DNA of 64,000 bases, taken from positions 86,596,363 through 86,660,362 of the forward strand of contig CM061239.1 of NCBI GenBank assembly GCA_030848705.1, given 5' to 3'. How positions within the stretch are numbered: position 1 is the stretch's first letter; each line of letters opens with the position of its first letter. Shown here one piece after another: positions 22,301 to 32,943 of this stretch. The position numbers and the translations under genes were made by a program. Below the pieces are notes generated by a model. The model saw nothing but the letters and a program-made list of their open reading frames with translations. It ran no database searches and was not told where the DNA came from. The DNA is from Heracleum sosnowskyi. Its lineage: Eukaryota; Streptophyta; Magnoliopsida; Apiales; Apiaceae.

Positions 22301-25300
22301 TCTCTAGAATCACCAAATGTGACCCCGATCTTGCAGATATTTCGATTCAGATATTTCGATTCAAGCCAATGATACGCTATATCTTAAATTCGATTAATTA
22401 TTAACAAATTAGTATTTGCAATTGGTGAAGGGCGTTCTAGTTATATAAGAAATCCGTAATTCATAATAATCTTATAATTTAATAACATGTTTTAGTTGAA
22501 AAAGGTAATTGTCCATGATATTTTTGAAAAATGAGGGGATTTTGTTAGAAAAAATACTGTGTTTTAGCTGAAAAAGGTAATTGGTTATTAATAGGTAATG
22601 TTATTTTTAATAATATTTTTTTACAAGTAAGTATAGGTAATTAAGTAAAAATACAAAGTACCAAAAAAATTGTATTGACCAACCAACAAACCAACCAAAC
22701 TTTTAATGTTTCGTCTTTAATAATACTAGCTTAAAATCCGTAACCCGTGCGATGCACAGATTCTTTTTAATAGTTGTTATCTTATTATTTATGTTTTAAT
22801 ATTTTATTAATTGTATTTGGTAAAAAAAAATAAGTAGGCATGTTAAAATAGGTAAACTTTTTTTTAAATAATTAAAAGTATTAAAATAGGTTTTAAAATA
22901 AAAAAAGTAAGGGTTTGCTCATGATATTTTCGGTAAAATAGAGATTTTAGTAAGAAAAAATAGAAAAGGTAACTGTCTGTGATATTTTTGGAAAATGAGG
23001 GGATTAAAAATAACGTGATTGGAATATATAGTGTAATTAGTCTGTTATGGTATTAGAGGTAACGTGTTATTAATGATTGAAATATAAAGTGTAATTAGTA
23101 TTTCTACGTGTGTTTATTAAAGTTAACTAGCTTAAAACCCGTGCGATGCACAGATTGTTTTTGATTTATATGTGAAAAATTTAAGACAACTATAAATTAA
23201 AAAAAAAAAAAGAATTGATAATAATTTATATACGTTGCCCGTAATAATTTTAGATAAGAAATAGGGAAATTAATTTGAAAGTATAAAACATATGATACAT
23301 TTTTAGTTATGTATCTCAATGAGAGAGAATATGTATGTAAAATAGTTTGGCCCGTTATCTTAAATTTTAATTAAGAAAGCTCATAAAAATTAAAAGAAAT
23401 AGGCCTAAGATATTAAAGTTCATAAAATCCCGATCCAAAAAATCGACTAAAATATTTTAACAGGAAAGCTCATATAAAATTAAAAGGAGTAGACCCAAGA
23501 TATAATAAATTTTTAATCCTGATCCTAAAATTTTAGTATTTCAGTTTCAATAGTATATAGTATAGTATACTAAGTTTTTAATAGGAAAGCCCATAAAAAA
23601 TTAATCGGAGTAGAATAAAGGTATAATAAGTTTTTAATAGGAAAGCTCATAAATAATTATAATAAATTTTTAATAGAAAAGCCATAAAAAATTAAAAGGA
23701 GTAGGTCCAAGTTTATAATATAATAAGTTAAACCCATAAAAAATTAAAAGGAATTTTAGTAGTGGGTCTTATTATGCATATCTATAAATAAAAATAATTA
23801 AATAAGGATAATTAAGTAAAAACAATTGAGTAAGGGTAATTAAGTAAAAATATTTAAATAAGGCAAGTACCGTACCAAAAAACAGGTACCAAAACTTTTA
23901 ATGTTTCGTCATTAATAATATAGTATAGATTTGTTTTAATTAAAATGTAACGTGTTTAAATTAGAAAGACATTCTATCAATTTGGGTGTGTTCATTAAAT
24001 GTAATTGTTTTAATTAAAAGATAACGTGTTGTAATTAAAAAAGACAATCTGCAATCTGCTAGTTACCATTAATTGTATTATTTTATTATTTATTAAATAG
24101 AGTGAAAACCAAACCGAAAACCAAAACGCTTTAATATAATAGTATAGGTTGATAGTATAGATTAAAATGCATATTTACACAACACCGGTTATGATAATTC
24201 TATTAATTAATTAATTAATATAAAATTCACAATATTGATTTAAGGATTGTAAGAGCATGAGCATTAATTTGAGAAATAAGCTCTTCAACTTTTATTTGTC
24301 AATTTTGTTTTCCTCGTTAACAAGATTCGGCTTGAAAGAGATTAGTCAACTCTCAACTTTGCCCGTCGATCAATATGAAACTAGCACTTTAAAGTATAAT
24401 ATTGATCAAAAATATCTTAAGGATGGATTTTATCATGAAAATCATGGTTTTTTGTTCATATACTATTTTTACTAGCTATCAAACTCACAAGTATTTGGAT
24501 ATTGACAACCAATGATCTTAAATCAAACTGCAATTAAAAGCCATAAAAATAATATTGTATAAACTCCTACGGATTAAATCAACTCTCAGATTCGTATGGA
24601 TCTAACTAAATATGAACACCCAACTGTTCTTGTGTGGCTCATATGAAAATACTCAAAAAAAGATCAGATATTGAAGATAGTTATTAAAACAAATACATTA
24701 CACAAAGCATTACACCATAAAATTCATGTTACTCAGCCATCCATCCGCCTCTTACAAAGGTACTTAAGCCAAGCATCATCAAGTCAGTCACAATATAAGC
24801 AAAACAAGAATGCATACTAGAAATTGAAGATGAACTTACACTTGTATTTAATATATAACTTTGAGTACATGGGAGAAAGAAAATAATTATGCTAGAGAAG
24901 AATTAGAAAAATGTCTATACTAAACTATCCACAAAAGGGGTTATTTTTTACAAGGGACTTTTAGTTCCCTATTTATGCTTAAACAAATTACAAAGATATT
25001 AATATTAATTACAATGATCTTTGTGACTATGTTCTTGCTTAAGTTTCCATTCATAGATAATGTGTCACAAGAATATCTTGACTTTAATGCAACTATCCTC
25101 CCTTTAATAAGCAAATCCTGATAACTGTACAATTATGTAAATGCACAAGCAAGCATAAAAAGGGAAAATAAACTTAATAAAACAAAATATTACGCATGAA
25201 TAATATACTAATTAAATAAGTTATCAGGAAACTGCCACATTAGAAAGCATGACTCTATTTTGAAGAAAATGGAAACTTAGGGGCTGGTTTTGTAATTTTC

Positions 25301-28300
25301 AGAGATTTCTGGTTATTTTGTAATGTTTGAAAACTTCATGGACTGTTTTGTAGTTTTTTAGGAAACTTGGAGACTGTTTTAAATCTATATGACATTCTGG
25401 AGCTAGTGAACTGTACTTCGTCGGTTATATATGTCCCACACAACCGGTGGTTCTTTTGATGTTTATTTTACGATGAATTATATACCTGAAGATCAATGGG
25501 TTAAATATCACTTTGATGATTCATTACAATCAAATATATCATTTTTCTACACCACTTTCAGATTTGACTCATGTCACACCCTGATTACGTTGTTTTTTAT
25601 CAAACGTTAAAGTCAAATCATTTGTGTAACGGTCAATAACGGGAACCTGACTTTGACTGTCTGATCTAGAGCTTATGTGGCCCTCTAGCAACCCTTTTCA
25701 AAGTTTGATATATATCTTTAATGTGAAATTAGGGTTCTTCATTTCTTTCAAATTTCTTATTCATTTCTTGGTAATACACCACTAATTGAAGTTGGTAATT
25801 GCCTCTACAAATTGTTGTATGTGAAACCCCTATGACCACGAGTTCTCAAATTTTCAAAAAAAAAAAAAAAAAAAGAACCATGAAAACCCAATATGCTTGG
25901 TTATAAAATCGGATAAATTTGTTTCAAATGTACCCTAAATTTAGTGAAGATACTTTATATCGTTGATTAGAGTTAGTTTCTTTAAGATTTCGACAATTAA
26001 CATCTTCAGTTGATTGTTTTTTTAATTAGGGCTTCAAGAGAAATTAGGGTCTCTCTCCCAATCCATGCCTGTGTCAATTTGGAAACTAACATAAATTTCA
26101 ACGTCAATCGTTATATATGAGCAGTTATAACATTCACTCCAACGTTTTTGATAATAATAACGTATGTAGTGTGTAAAGTGAGTCAAATTTGAAATGAGCG
26201 AGTAAAGTGATGTATTTGGTTGTAATGAATCATGAATGTGATATTTAACCCAAAGATGAATAGAGTTGATATGTAGAAAGAACCAATGAATGCTGCTTTT
26301 TAGTTGTAGTCATTCTAATTATCTTTTGCTCCGCATCATGAAGGGTCAAAGCGGTGCTAATATATATTAAAAAAATATTGTTAGACGTTCAATATAATTC
26401 TTTGTTTGATCATGGCATGTTTATTGTAAATTTAATGGAGTGAGTGTGGGGTCCTGTCTCTGTCCCCAAGACCAACATTGCATTTATGTTTCAAATTTTT
26501 TTAAAACTATTTTGAGATCATTAGTGCTCCTGCCTCAGAATAACTTTTGTGATGCAGGGCAAGAATTGAAAGAAGAGGGAAAACAGTGTAAAAGAAAGTG
26601 TGAACTAACTGCGGGAAATGCACTAGCCCTGTGATAAACACTAGGATGATTTAAGCACAGAAAATCCTTGCCGTTAGGGTTAGCAACCCCAAAAGAGAAA
26701 AACATATAATAAATTGCAACCTATAAAAAAAAGGAATGTGAACCATTCAATTCAGTAATCTCTTCAAATATTAAAGGTATATCCTGTAAAACCTTATCTT
26801 GGGTAACAAGAAACTATGATTATCCAGATCCATGTACTTCTATATTAGAATATTCATAATAATACACGTGTCTGTCTAATATAAGTAAGCTTTATAGTGA
26901 TCACATAATATGAAAACAAGTTATTCTTCTAGGACCTTGACCTGCATCAGTTTGGCTTTTCTTACTTAACGTAGAATGTGTAATTCTAAATATGATATGC
27001 ATCCATACAAGTTAATCATCCAGTTCTTAATATAATAACAAATGTCCTGCTTATCAAAGATCTATGGTTGACAATCTCGAATATAATCTGGAGATGCCTC
27101 ATTTATATATATACTAGCCTATAACCCGTGCAAGGCACATGCCATAAAAAATAATAAACTAAATAATTTAATGTGAACAGAAAATATTAAAATAAAAGTA
27201 AAAATTAATATGATAAATTATAAAATGAGAAACTTAAATATTAATTGGAACATAAAAAAATATAAAAAAATATAGATGGTGCTGAGGAAGATAAATGAGG
27301 TATTATTAATATTATTTTATAATAAAATAATATTAATAATAAGGACATATAGAAAATCTAAAATGTTTTAAATTAAAAAAAGTAATTGCCCGTGATATTT
27401 TTAGAAGTGTTTTAATTATAAAAATTGTATTTATTAAAAAAATACGTTGACATGTTAAAATAAGTAAGTTTTTTTAATAAGGATAAATCGAAAAGCTAAC
27501 ATGTTTTAATTAAAAAAAAAGTAACTGCCCGTGATATTTTTAGATGTGTTTTCATTAGATGAATTTTATTTGTTAAAAAAAATACGTTCACTTGTTAAAA
27601 TAGGTAAGTTTTTTTAAATAATTTAAAAGTATTAAAATAGGTTTTAAATATATAAGTAAGGGTTGCACTTGATATTTTTGGAAAATAGAGATTTTAGTGA
27701 TAACAAATATAAAAGGTAATATATTTTAATTTAAAGGTAATTGTTCATGATATTTTTGAAAAAGAAGTAGATTTTGTTAGAAAAAAATGTTTTAACTATA
27801 AAAGGCAATCAACTAGTTACTATTTTTATATTATTTTATTATGTATTAAATAGAGTATTAAAATAGGTTTTAAAATAAATGAGTAAGGATTGCACCTCAT
27901 ATTTTTGGAAAATAGGGATTTTAGTGATAACAAATATAAAAGATAATATGTTTTAATTTAAAGGTAATTGTCGTGATATTTTTGGAAAAGGAGTAGATTT
28001 TGTTAGATTTTTTTTTTAATTATAAAAGGCAATCAACCAGTTACTATTTTTATATTATTTTATTATTTATTAAATAGAGTATTAAAATAGGTTTTAAAAT
28101 AAATAAGTATGGATTGCACCTCATATTTTTGGAAAACAGAGATTTTAGTGATAACAAATATAAAAGGTAATATGTTTTAATTTAAAGATAATTGCCATGA
28201 TATTTTTGGAAAATGAGTAGATTTTGTTAGGAAAAAAAATATTTTAATTATAAAAGGCAATAATCTAGTTACTATTTTTATATTTTTTATATTATTTATA

Positions 28301-30707
28301 TTAAAAGTTTTGGTTTTCGAAAACCGAAAACCAAAACTTTCAATGTTTCGGCTTTAATAATATAGTATAGATATTAATGATAATATATTTTAAATTTGCA
28401 GTAAATATGGGTTCAATTGAAAGGTTGTCAAATAGCTACATCAAGGTCTCCAATCTTATTTATTATTTATGATGTATTTGTCGATGACTTTGAGATAAAT
28501 AAGTTATAGGTAGCTGACTTTAGATTCTTAAATCCTGTTTTTTTGGCATATAGAAACCTGAATCCTGACTTCCAATATATGTTAAAACTACAACCATGAT
28601 AATTTCTATTTTACTATTTGATGCAGGACAAGAATATAAAAACGAAATTAAGTATTTAATTGCAAAGATTATATGAATTCTCAGAACAATCAATAATATT
28701 ATTCCCAATAAAAGTGTATAATCCAAGCGTAAGTAATATGTGGGGCTTACATGACTTATATAGAATTAAAAACCCTAATAATAATACCTAGTGGACTAAG
28801 CCCGTTAAAACTTGGGCTTATTTAAAATAACCTACTACATAATTAATTAACTACTTACCCCACAAATAACACATTTAATCAAATAATTTAAATTCATTCT
28901 AAACTAAATACATGCAAACTACTTATAATAACATATATAAATCTTTTCGCTTTTGTTCCTCAGCACTATTTGGTATATGTAATCTTTATTCTTCGTCATC
29001 TTTCACTGCACTGATCGAAATTTGTGGAAGCAATGATGCTGCTTGCAATCACTTTGCTTAATTTGTATCGATGTTCTTTGAAAGCCCTTTTTGTTTCACT
29101 TTGTTTCGACGTATAGTTTTGGTTGCTTTTAAAATGTGTTTTATTACTGTCCTATTTCAGTTTCAGTTAAGATTTAACCCTAATGGTGTCATCAAATTCT
29201 TTTCTTCGAATGTAGGGTGAAGAAAGGCTACGACTTATCTATGAGAAGTTATGCAAGAAGCAGAAAGCATTGAATGACAAGGGAGCTGAGTCTAGTAAAA
29301 TTGATGCGAATCGGGCATCTACTAGAAACTTACTGACAAAGCTTAATGTATGCATGAGAGGTATTGAGGCTATATCAAACAGGATTCAGAAATTGAGGGA
29401 TGATGAATTGCAACCTCGGGTCACTAAATTGATTCATGGGTATGAGTGCTGAATTTTCGTTATGATTACGTGAACCTAACGCTACCTGTACCTTTGATGC
29501 CAAAAAATCGTACAATACAAATATTGATGTGTACTATTACAAAACTAATATTTTATCCACTATTGATCCCAAAAAATAAGTTGGCACCCTACTTTATGAG
29601 ATGCCAACTTTGGCATCTCAAGTTGGCACCCCAATCCACCTCATTTGCATCCCTTTGGCACCCTTACAACTCCAATGGAGTGCTAACAAGAGTGCCAAGC
29701 CAAGTCTTGCCACAAGATGTTGGCACCCTTCTGGGCACCCCTTGTTGGAGTTGCTCTTACGATTTAAGCTAATGGCTGCCTGTTAGTTTAGAATTTGGTC
29801 TTTTAACATTACTGTATATAGTTTGAAATAATTGAATATCGTCTTGCATTTTCATAGATATTTCTTCATACGTGGTGGCAGCTCTATGTTGTTGAATAAA
29901 TATATGTTAACTTTCAGGTTTATTAGACTGTGGAAGTTCATGCTCAAGTGTCACCAGAAGCAGTTTCAAGCTATCATGGAAAGTAAAACTCGAACTTTGA
30001 AATCGAACAGTGGATTGCAAAGAGATTCGAGGTTACGGGCCACCCTTAAACTTGAAACGGAGCTCCGCATGTGGTGCTCTTACTTCAATGATTGGGTTAA
30101 TGCCCAAAAATGTTACGTAGAGTCCTTAAATGGATGGCTTTTTCGATGCCTTGATCATGAACCAGAAGTAACACCTGATGGAATTGTACCGTTCTCTCCA
30201 GGACGAATCGGAGCCCCTCCAATATATGTAATATGCCATGATTGGCAGCAAGCAATGGAAGTTATGAAGGGAGAAGGGGTTGCTAATTCGATGCAGCATT
30301 TTGCTTCGAATTTGCGTCATCTATGGGAGAGACAAGATGAAGAGCAACGTCACGGGCTCAAAGCAGAGTTTCTTTCCAAAGATTATGACAAACGGATGAA
30401 AGCCCTTCGTAGTAAGACAGGGAAGCTGGACCGGAACCAAGATGCACTGTCAGCAAAAACAATTGTTGGTTCAGACAGTGGAGTTTCACGGCGTGATGAC
30501 CTCAAAGTGGATTTGGATTTAATGAGAAAGAGAATGGATGAAGAGAGAATACGGCACAGTGATGCTATAAAGTTAGTGCAGGATGCAGCTTCTAGTAGTT
30601 TACAAGGGGGTTTGCTTCCTATATTCAAGGCTCTTGAGAATTTCTCGTCAGAAGCTTTGAAAGCTCATGAGCAGGTAAGGCTACAGATTACCGGAGAGGG
30701 CTCTTAA
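17574..30707 (+). CDS. DUF630/DUF632 domain protein (NRG2/REL2-type family), four exons
   Basis: My gene model joins exons 17574-19314, 20632-20846, 29216-29439 and 29918-30707. This gives 2970 nt, exactly 990 codons with the stop, and every junction has GT...AG. The start MGCGQSK is chosen over the upstream ATG at 17523 because this family begins MGC, a likely N-myristoylation (Gly2) and Cys3 acylation signal implying membrane attachment. Residues 1-60 form DUF630 (VIRCKERKELIKAAADYRYSLSAAHILYF). A long Ser/Gly-rich disordered region follows, with a 9-residue repeat, a proline run and the family motif SGSGWDFLNPF (about residue 330). DUF632 occupies about residues 535-860 (LEELYAWEKKLYKEVK, AESSKIDA, LPQ-type ELQPRVTKLIHG, MLKCHQKQFQAIMESK). 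Arabidopsis NRG2, linked to nitrate signalling, and rice REL2, linked to leaf shape, are relatives by general knowledge. The precise role here is not determinable. Confidence 0.93.
18180..18314 (+). repeat. 27-bp coding tandem repeat, five copies
   Basis: Five head-to-tail 27-bp units encode the 9-residue repeat YGMNVVDQP and variants (DRP, TNVVNQS, EMNVEDQP) in the disordered region of the DUF630/DUF632 protein. The length is an exact multiple of three, so the frame is kept. The first three units are nearly identical at the DNA level and the last two have diverged. Confidence 0.93.
19772..19954. mobile_element. Small inverted-repeat element (MITE-like) in intron 1
   Basis: The ends CTAGGGAACCAAAAAAATG and CATTTTGGACATTTTTTTGG...GGTTCCCTAG form terminal inverted repeats of about 28 bp around a 183-bp unit. 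No coding capacity. I could not find a clear target duplication, so the superfamily is open. Confidence 0.55.
20632..20846 (+). CDS. Exon 2 of the DUF630/DUF632 gene
   Basis: It follows the acceptor cttcatgtag and precedes the donor gtatgtaag. It restores the split codon and encodes VALSRIMGRK through ELYAWEKKLYKEVK, a conserved DUF632 block, ending in phase 0. Confidence 0.92.
20991..21540. repeat. Two-copy tandem duplication in intron 2
   Basis: Copy 1 (about 20991-21240) and copy 2 (about 21275-21540) share gggttatgg, ccttttcggataaatctct, ttaagagacaattctcaca and the following 170 bases, with scattered differences. The period is about 284 bp. It may be a duplicated fragment of an unidentified element. 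Confidence 0.75.
22019..22724 (+). repeat. AT-rich dispersed repeat, copy 1
   Basis: It begins actagcttaaaacccttgtg and ends with acttttaatgtttcgtcttt followed by aataa. It shares internal blocks (aagtaggcatg, gatatttttggaaaa) with copies at 22725, 23127 and 27112. No coding capacity. The class is unresolved. Confidence 0.6.
22725..23126 (+). repeat. AT-rich dispersed repeat, copy 2 (short)
   Basis: It starts tactagcttaaaatccg, directly after the 3' end of copy 1, and contains ccgtgcgatgcacagatt. It lacks the usual 3' terminus and runs into copy 3. Confidence 0.55.
23127..23938 (+). repeat. AT-rich dispersed repeat, copy 3
   Basis: It starts aactagcttaaaacccgtgc and ends aatgtttcgtcattaataat followed by atagtatagat. 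The middle is partly different from the other copies and carries its own repeated ggaaagctcataaaaaatt units. Confidence 0.55.
24413..24760 (+). repeat. Dispersed repeat fragment shared with 57540-57880
   Basis: Blocks such as aactcacaagtatttgga, attgacaaccaatgatc, aaagccataaaaataat and tgtggctcatatgaaaatac occur in the same order and spacing at 57540-57880. Probably old fragments of one retroelement; no coding region remains. Confidence 0.65.
25497..26252. mobile_element. DNA-transposon-like element with about 90-bp terminal inverted repeats
   Basis: The left arm starts tgggttaaatatcac (25497), with about 85 bases matching the reverse complement of the right arm, which ends gtgatatttaaccca (26252). 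The flanks are aagatcaa and aagatgaa, a likely 8-bp target duplication with one mismatch. There is no transposase. Either hAT or Mutator-like is possible. Confidence 0.6.
25856..25874. repeat. Poly-A run
   Basis: Nineteen consecutive A bases inside the 25497-26252 element. Confidence 0.9.
27112..28374 (+). repeat. AT-rich dispersed repeat, copy 4, with three internal tandem units
   Basis: It starts tatactagcctataacccgt and ends aataatatagtatagat. Between about 27628 and 28290 a unit of roughly 225 bp (aataggttttaaaat ... gattttgttag ... aaaaggcaat ... tattaaatagagt) is repeated three times. No coding capacity. Confidence 0.65.
29216..29439 (+). CDS. Exon 3 of the DUF630/DUF632 gene
   Basis: It follows the acceptor cgaatgtag and encodes GEERLRLIYEKLCKKQKAL through ELQPRVTKLIHG. 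It ends with two bases of a split Gly codon before the donor gtatgag. Confidence 0.92.
29490..29765. repeat. MITE-like sequence in intron 3
   Basis: A stretch with repeated ttggcaccc and tgccaac blocks that ends ttggagttgctctta. The reverse complement, taagagcaactccaa, resembles the ends of common plant MITEs. Both termini cannot be fixed by eye, so this is tentative. Confidence 0.3.
29918..30707 (+). CDS. Exon 4 of the DUF630/DUF632 gene
   Basis: It follows the acceptor actttcag and completes the Gly codon. It encodes FIRLWKFMLKCHQKQFQAI, the rest of DUF632 and a C-terminal helix (GGLLPIFKALENFSSEALKA), ending with TAA at 30705-30707. Confidence 0.92.
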
Positions 30708-32109
30708 GGGTTACTATAATCGTACAGCAAGGCGAGTACTTGTCATAAGAACCTGGATCTGGGCATTTAGCTGGAAGGTGTAGGATGACTTAACTTGAAT
30801 TATTAACATAGGATAGTGGACATCAAGATTCACAGTTAAGATAAAAAAAAATAAAAATCTGTAGATTGAAGTTTCAGGGCATTGAAAGCAAAGGTTGCAC
30901 ATGGCACAAGCACTTGTGAAGAACCCAAAGTTATCAATATGCGAAGTTGTAGATCATAAAAGCTGGAGGGCTTTTGAAGTTTAGTGTTCCAAATTGTCAA
31001 CTAGATAGTTACGGGGTTCGTTTATTAAATTCTTTGTGTTTGGTCCACCCCTTGGGTAGGTTTCTATACAGAAGTTGAATAATCATTTCATTTGTTCGTT
31101 TGGTGGATGATTTATTCACATAGAAAATCAGAATGTTCATTGTAGCATAAGAAGTTCAATTTTGTTAATGTGATTCCTTGTACCAAGAGAAGAGCAGTTT
31201 TTGCTAGGCTAAACCCTTACTAAGAGGCAAGGTTTGCGTTAGTTGGAGGCTTGCATATCTTTTCAATTTTTTGTTGCTACTTTCTATCATTTTTCCGTAC
31301 CGTACATACTTAATTACCTTTACCCTTCAGGCTTGAGATCTGTCATGTAAACCGTGGCTGGTTTTGATAAAACATGAACAATACTCCTTCTTGTCCTGTC
31401 CCATTCAGTTAACATTAACATTTGGATGGAGTTGGAGATTAAGAAAGGTAAAGAAAACGGAGGAAAGAGTGGTTAAGTTGGTAGGATTTATTGAAATTAG
31501 TTAAGAAAAATAAGATATTTTAGGAACCGTTAACGATTGGATAAGACATCCTAAGAGGTAAAGTGTTAACAATTTGTTGGGACAGAGAGAGTCAACTTAA
31601 ATTTATAAATATTAAATAAGACAAAAATTGATAATTTTATCTCTATTTTTGAATTTTTTTAAATTATTACTTTTTCCTAATTACAATTATGGTTGATATT
31701 ATTTTTTAATTATATCCTTCCTCTTACATACAACTAGTTTACTAGTAAAAGTTTACTATATATCGCGCTTCGTGACGGTCTTATAAATTTTTTATATACT
31801 TTTAAAAAGTATGATTTATTTTTATAATTTTCAAATAATTTAAGCAACAAATTAATTAAAATACACTTTAATGCTGGAAAACAACTGTAGAAAGAGAATA
31901 AGAGACTTGGTTATTTTACACACAATGTAAACATGCAATAAAACAACAGTCTAGCAAAACATAATATTTAAAATCAACCTTGATGCAAAATATAATAATC
32001 AAATATCAAACTAAGTTGATCAGTGTTGCTCACAATTACCAAACCAAAATACTAGACCAGCTACTGAAATAAATATCGTGCTTTCATCTACTAGATTATT
32101 AGCTGCATT
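30708..32109. other. 3' flank and intergenic region between the two convergent host genes
   Basis: It holds the 3' untranslated region of the DUF630/DUF632 gene and, at its right end, that of the convergently transcribed serpin gene. The middle is AT-rich. I see no further gene or element. Confidence 0.5.
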
Positions 32110-32943
32110 TCAAGTTGTTGAAGGATCGAGCACTTGGCCAATGAACAGGACCATTCCAGTCTTGTCTTCTCGAATGAAAACTAAGAATGGGTGGTCCGCA
32201 ACAAAGTCAATCATAACCTTTTTAATCTCTGTTAAACTGAATCCGAGTTGTTCTTCAACAACCGTTGCAGCAGCAGCTACAGTTCCTTCTTCATTAACTT
32301 CAATAAATGCTTTATGATATATCTTTGAGACAATGAGGGGCGCACCGTGAGCCACCATCTCACGCAGACCTTCCTCTGGATCAAAGGGAGAATCAAGCCC
32401 TATTGTCTTTAATGCTTCTGACAGTTCGATTTTATACTCAAATTTAAATTTTGGAATCCGGAACTGCCCCACAAGGACGGACTCAGATGGAATGTGACGA
32501 TCAAGGAATCCAGATTCTGAACCAGCTTTCTCTACCAATGCTGGCAGCCCGTCTTTTGCATCTGGGAGGAAAATGTACATGGAAAATATTGGCTTTTTAT
32601 CGCAACTATAGGTCCAACCTCCCTTTCCATTGGGTTTTTGGGTCCAATCAACTGGTGCATAAGGAAGCTTCAAAGCTTTGAAACCATCAAAAACACTAAT
32701 ATATTGATGCCCCCGCATTCTCATGAAAGGAACTTTAACCGAGTCACCATTGAGTAAGTAAAAGTCATAGTCCTTCGTATCGTCTGGATCAAACATTTCC
32801 ATCCATTCTGCTTTGAAATAGAGGGCATTCGCAAGTACAAGCATAGTTGAGCTGCTAAGTGATTTAGGAGGAAGAATCTTTCGAACAAGGCCATTGGTCT
32901 CCTTTTCAACCCACGAATTCACTAAAAGCCTAGCCTCCTCAAA
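32110..32943 (-). CDS. Exon 2 of the serpin gene
   Basis: It starts FEEARLLVNSWV after the acceptor at 32944-32945 and carries the shutter, breach and reactive-centre loop. The frame upstream (MYIMQ) is intron sequence. Confidence 0.88.
   Translation of the reverse strand, partial: FEEARLLVNSWVEKETNGLVRKILPPKSLSSSTMLVLANALYFKAEWMEMFDPDDTKDYDFYLLNGDSVKVPFMRMRGHQYISVFDGFKALKLPYAPVDWTQKPNGKGGWTYSCDKKPIFSMYIFLPDAKDGLPALVEKAGSESGFLDRHIPSESVLVGQFRIPKFKFEYKIELSEALKTIGLDSPFDPEEGLREMVAHGAPLIVSKIYHKAFIEVNEEGTVAAAATVVEEQLGFSLTEIKKVMIDFVADHPFLVFIREDKTGMVLFIGQVLDPSTT

Larger units (their letters stand above)
20847..29215 (+). other. Intron 2 of the DUF630/DUF632 gene (8369 bp), repeat-filled
   Basis: Very long for a plant intron. 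It holds a two-copy 284-bp tandem duplication (20991-21540), four members of an AT-rich repeat family (22019-23938 and 27112-28374), a dispersed repeat shared with 57540-57880 (24413-24760), a 756-bp inverted-repeat element (25497-26252) and a poly-A run (25856-25874). Short ORFs such as 26440-26634 have no recognisable family and I do not call them genes. Confidence 0.85.

Noticed and set aside
26440..26634. 64-aa ORF in intron 2 as a small gene
   Set aside because: No recognisable family, no initiation context and no partner exon; it lies within a repeat-rich intron.
22019..28374. Helitron identity for the AT-rich repeat family
   Set aside because: I did not find the TC start, CTRR end or 3' hairpin, so I left the family unclassified.
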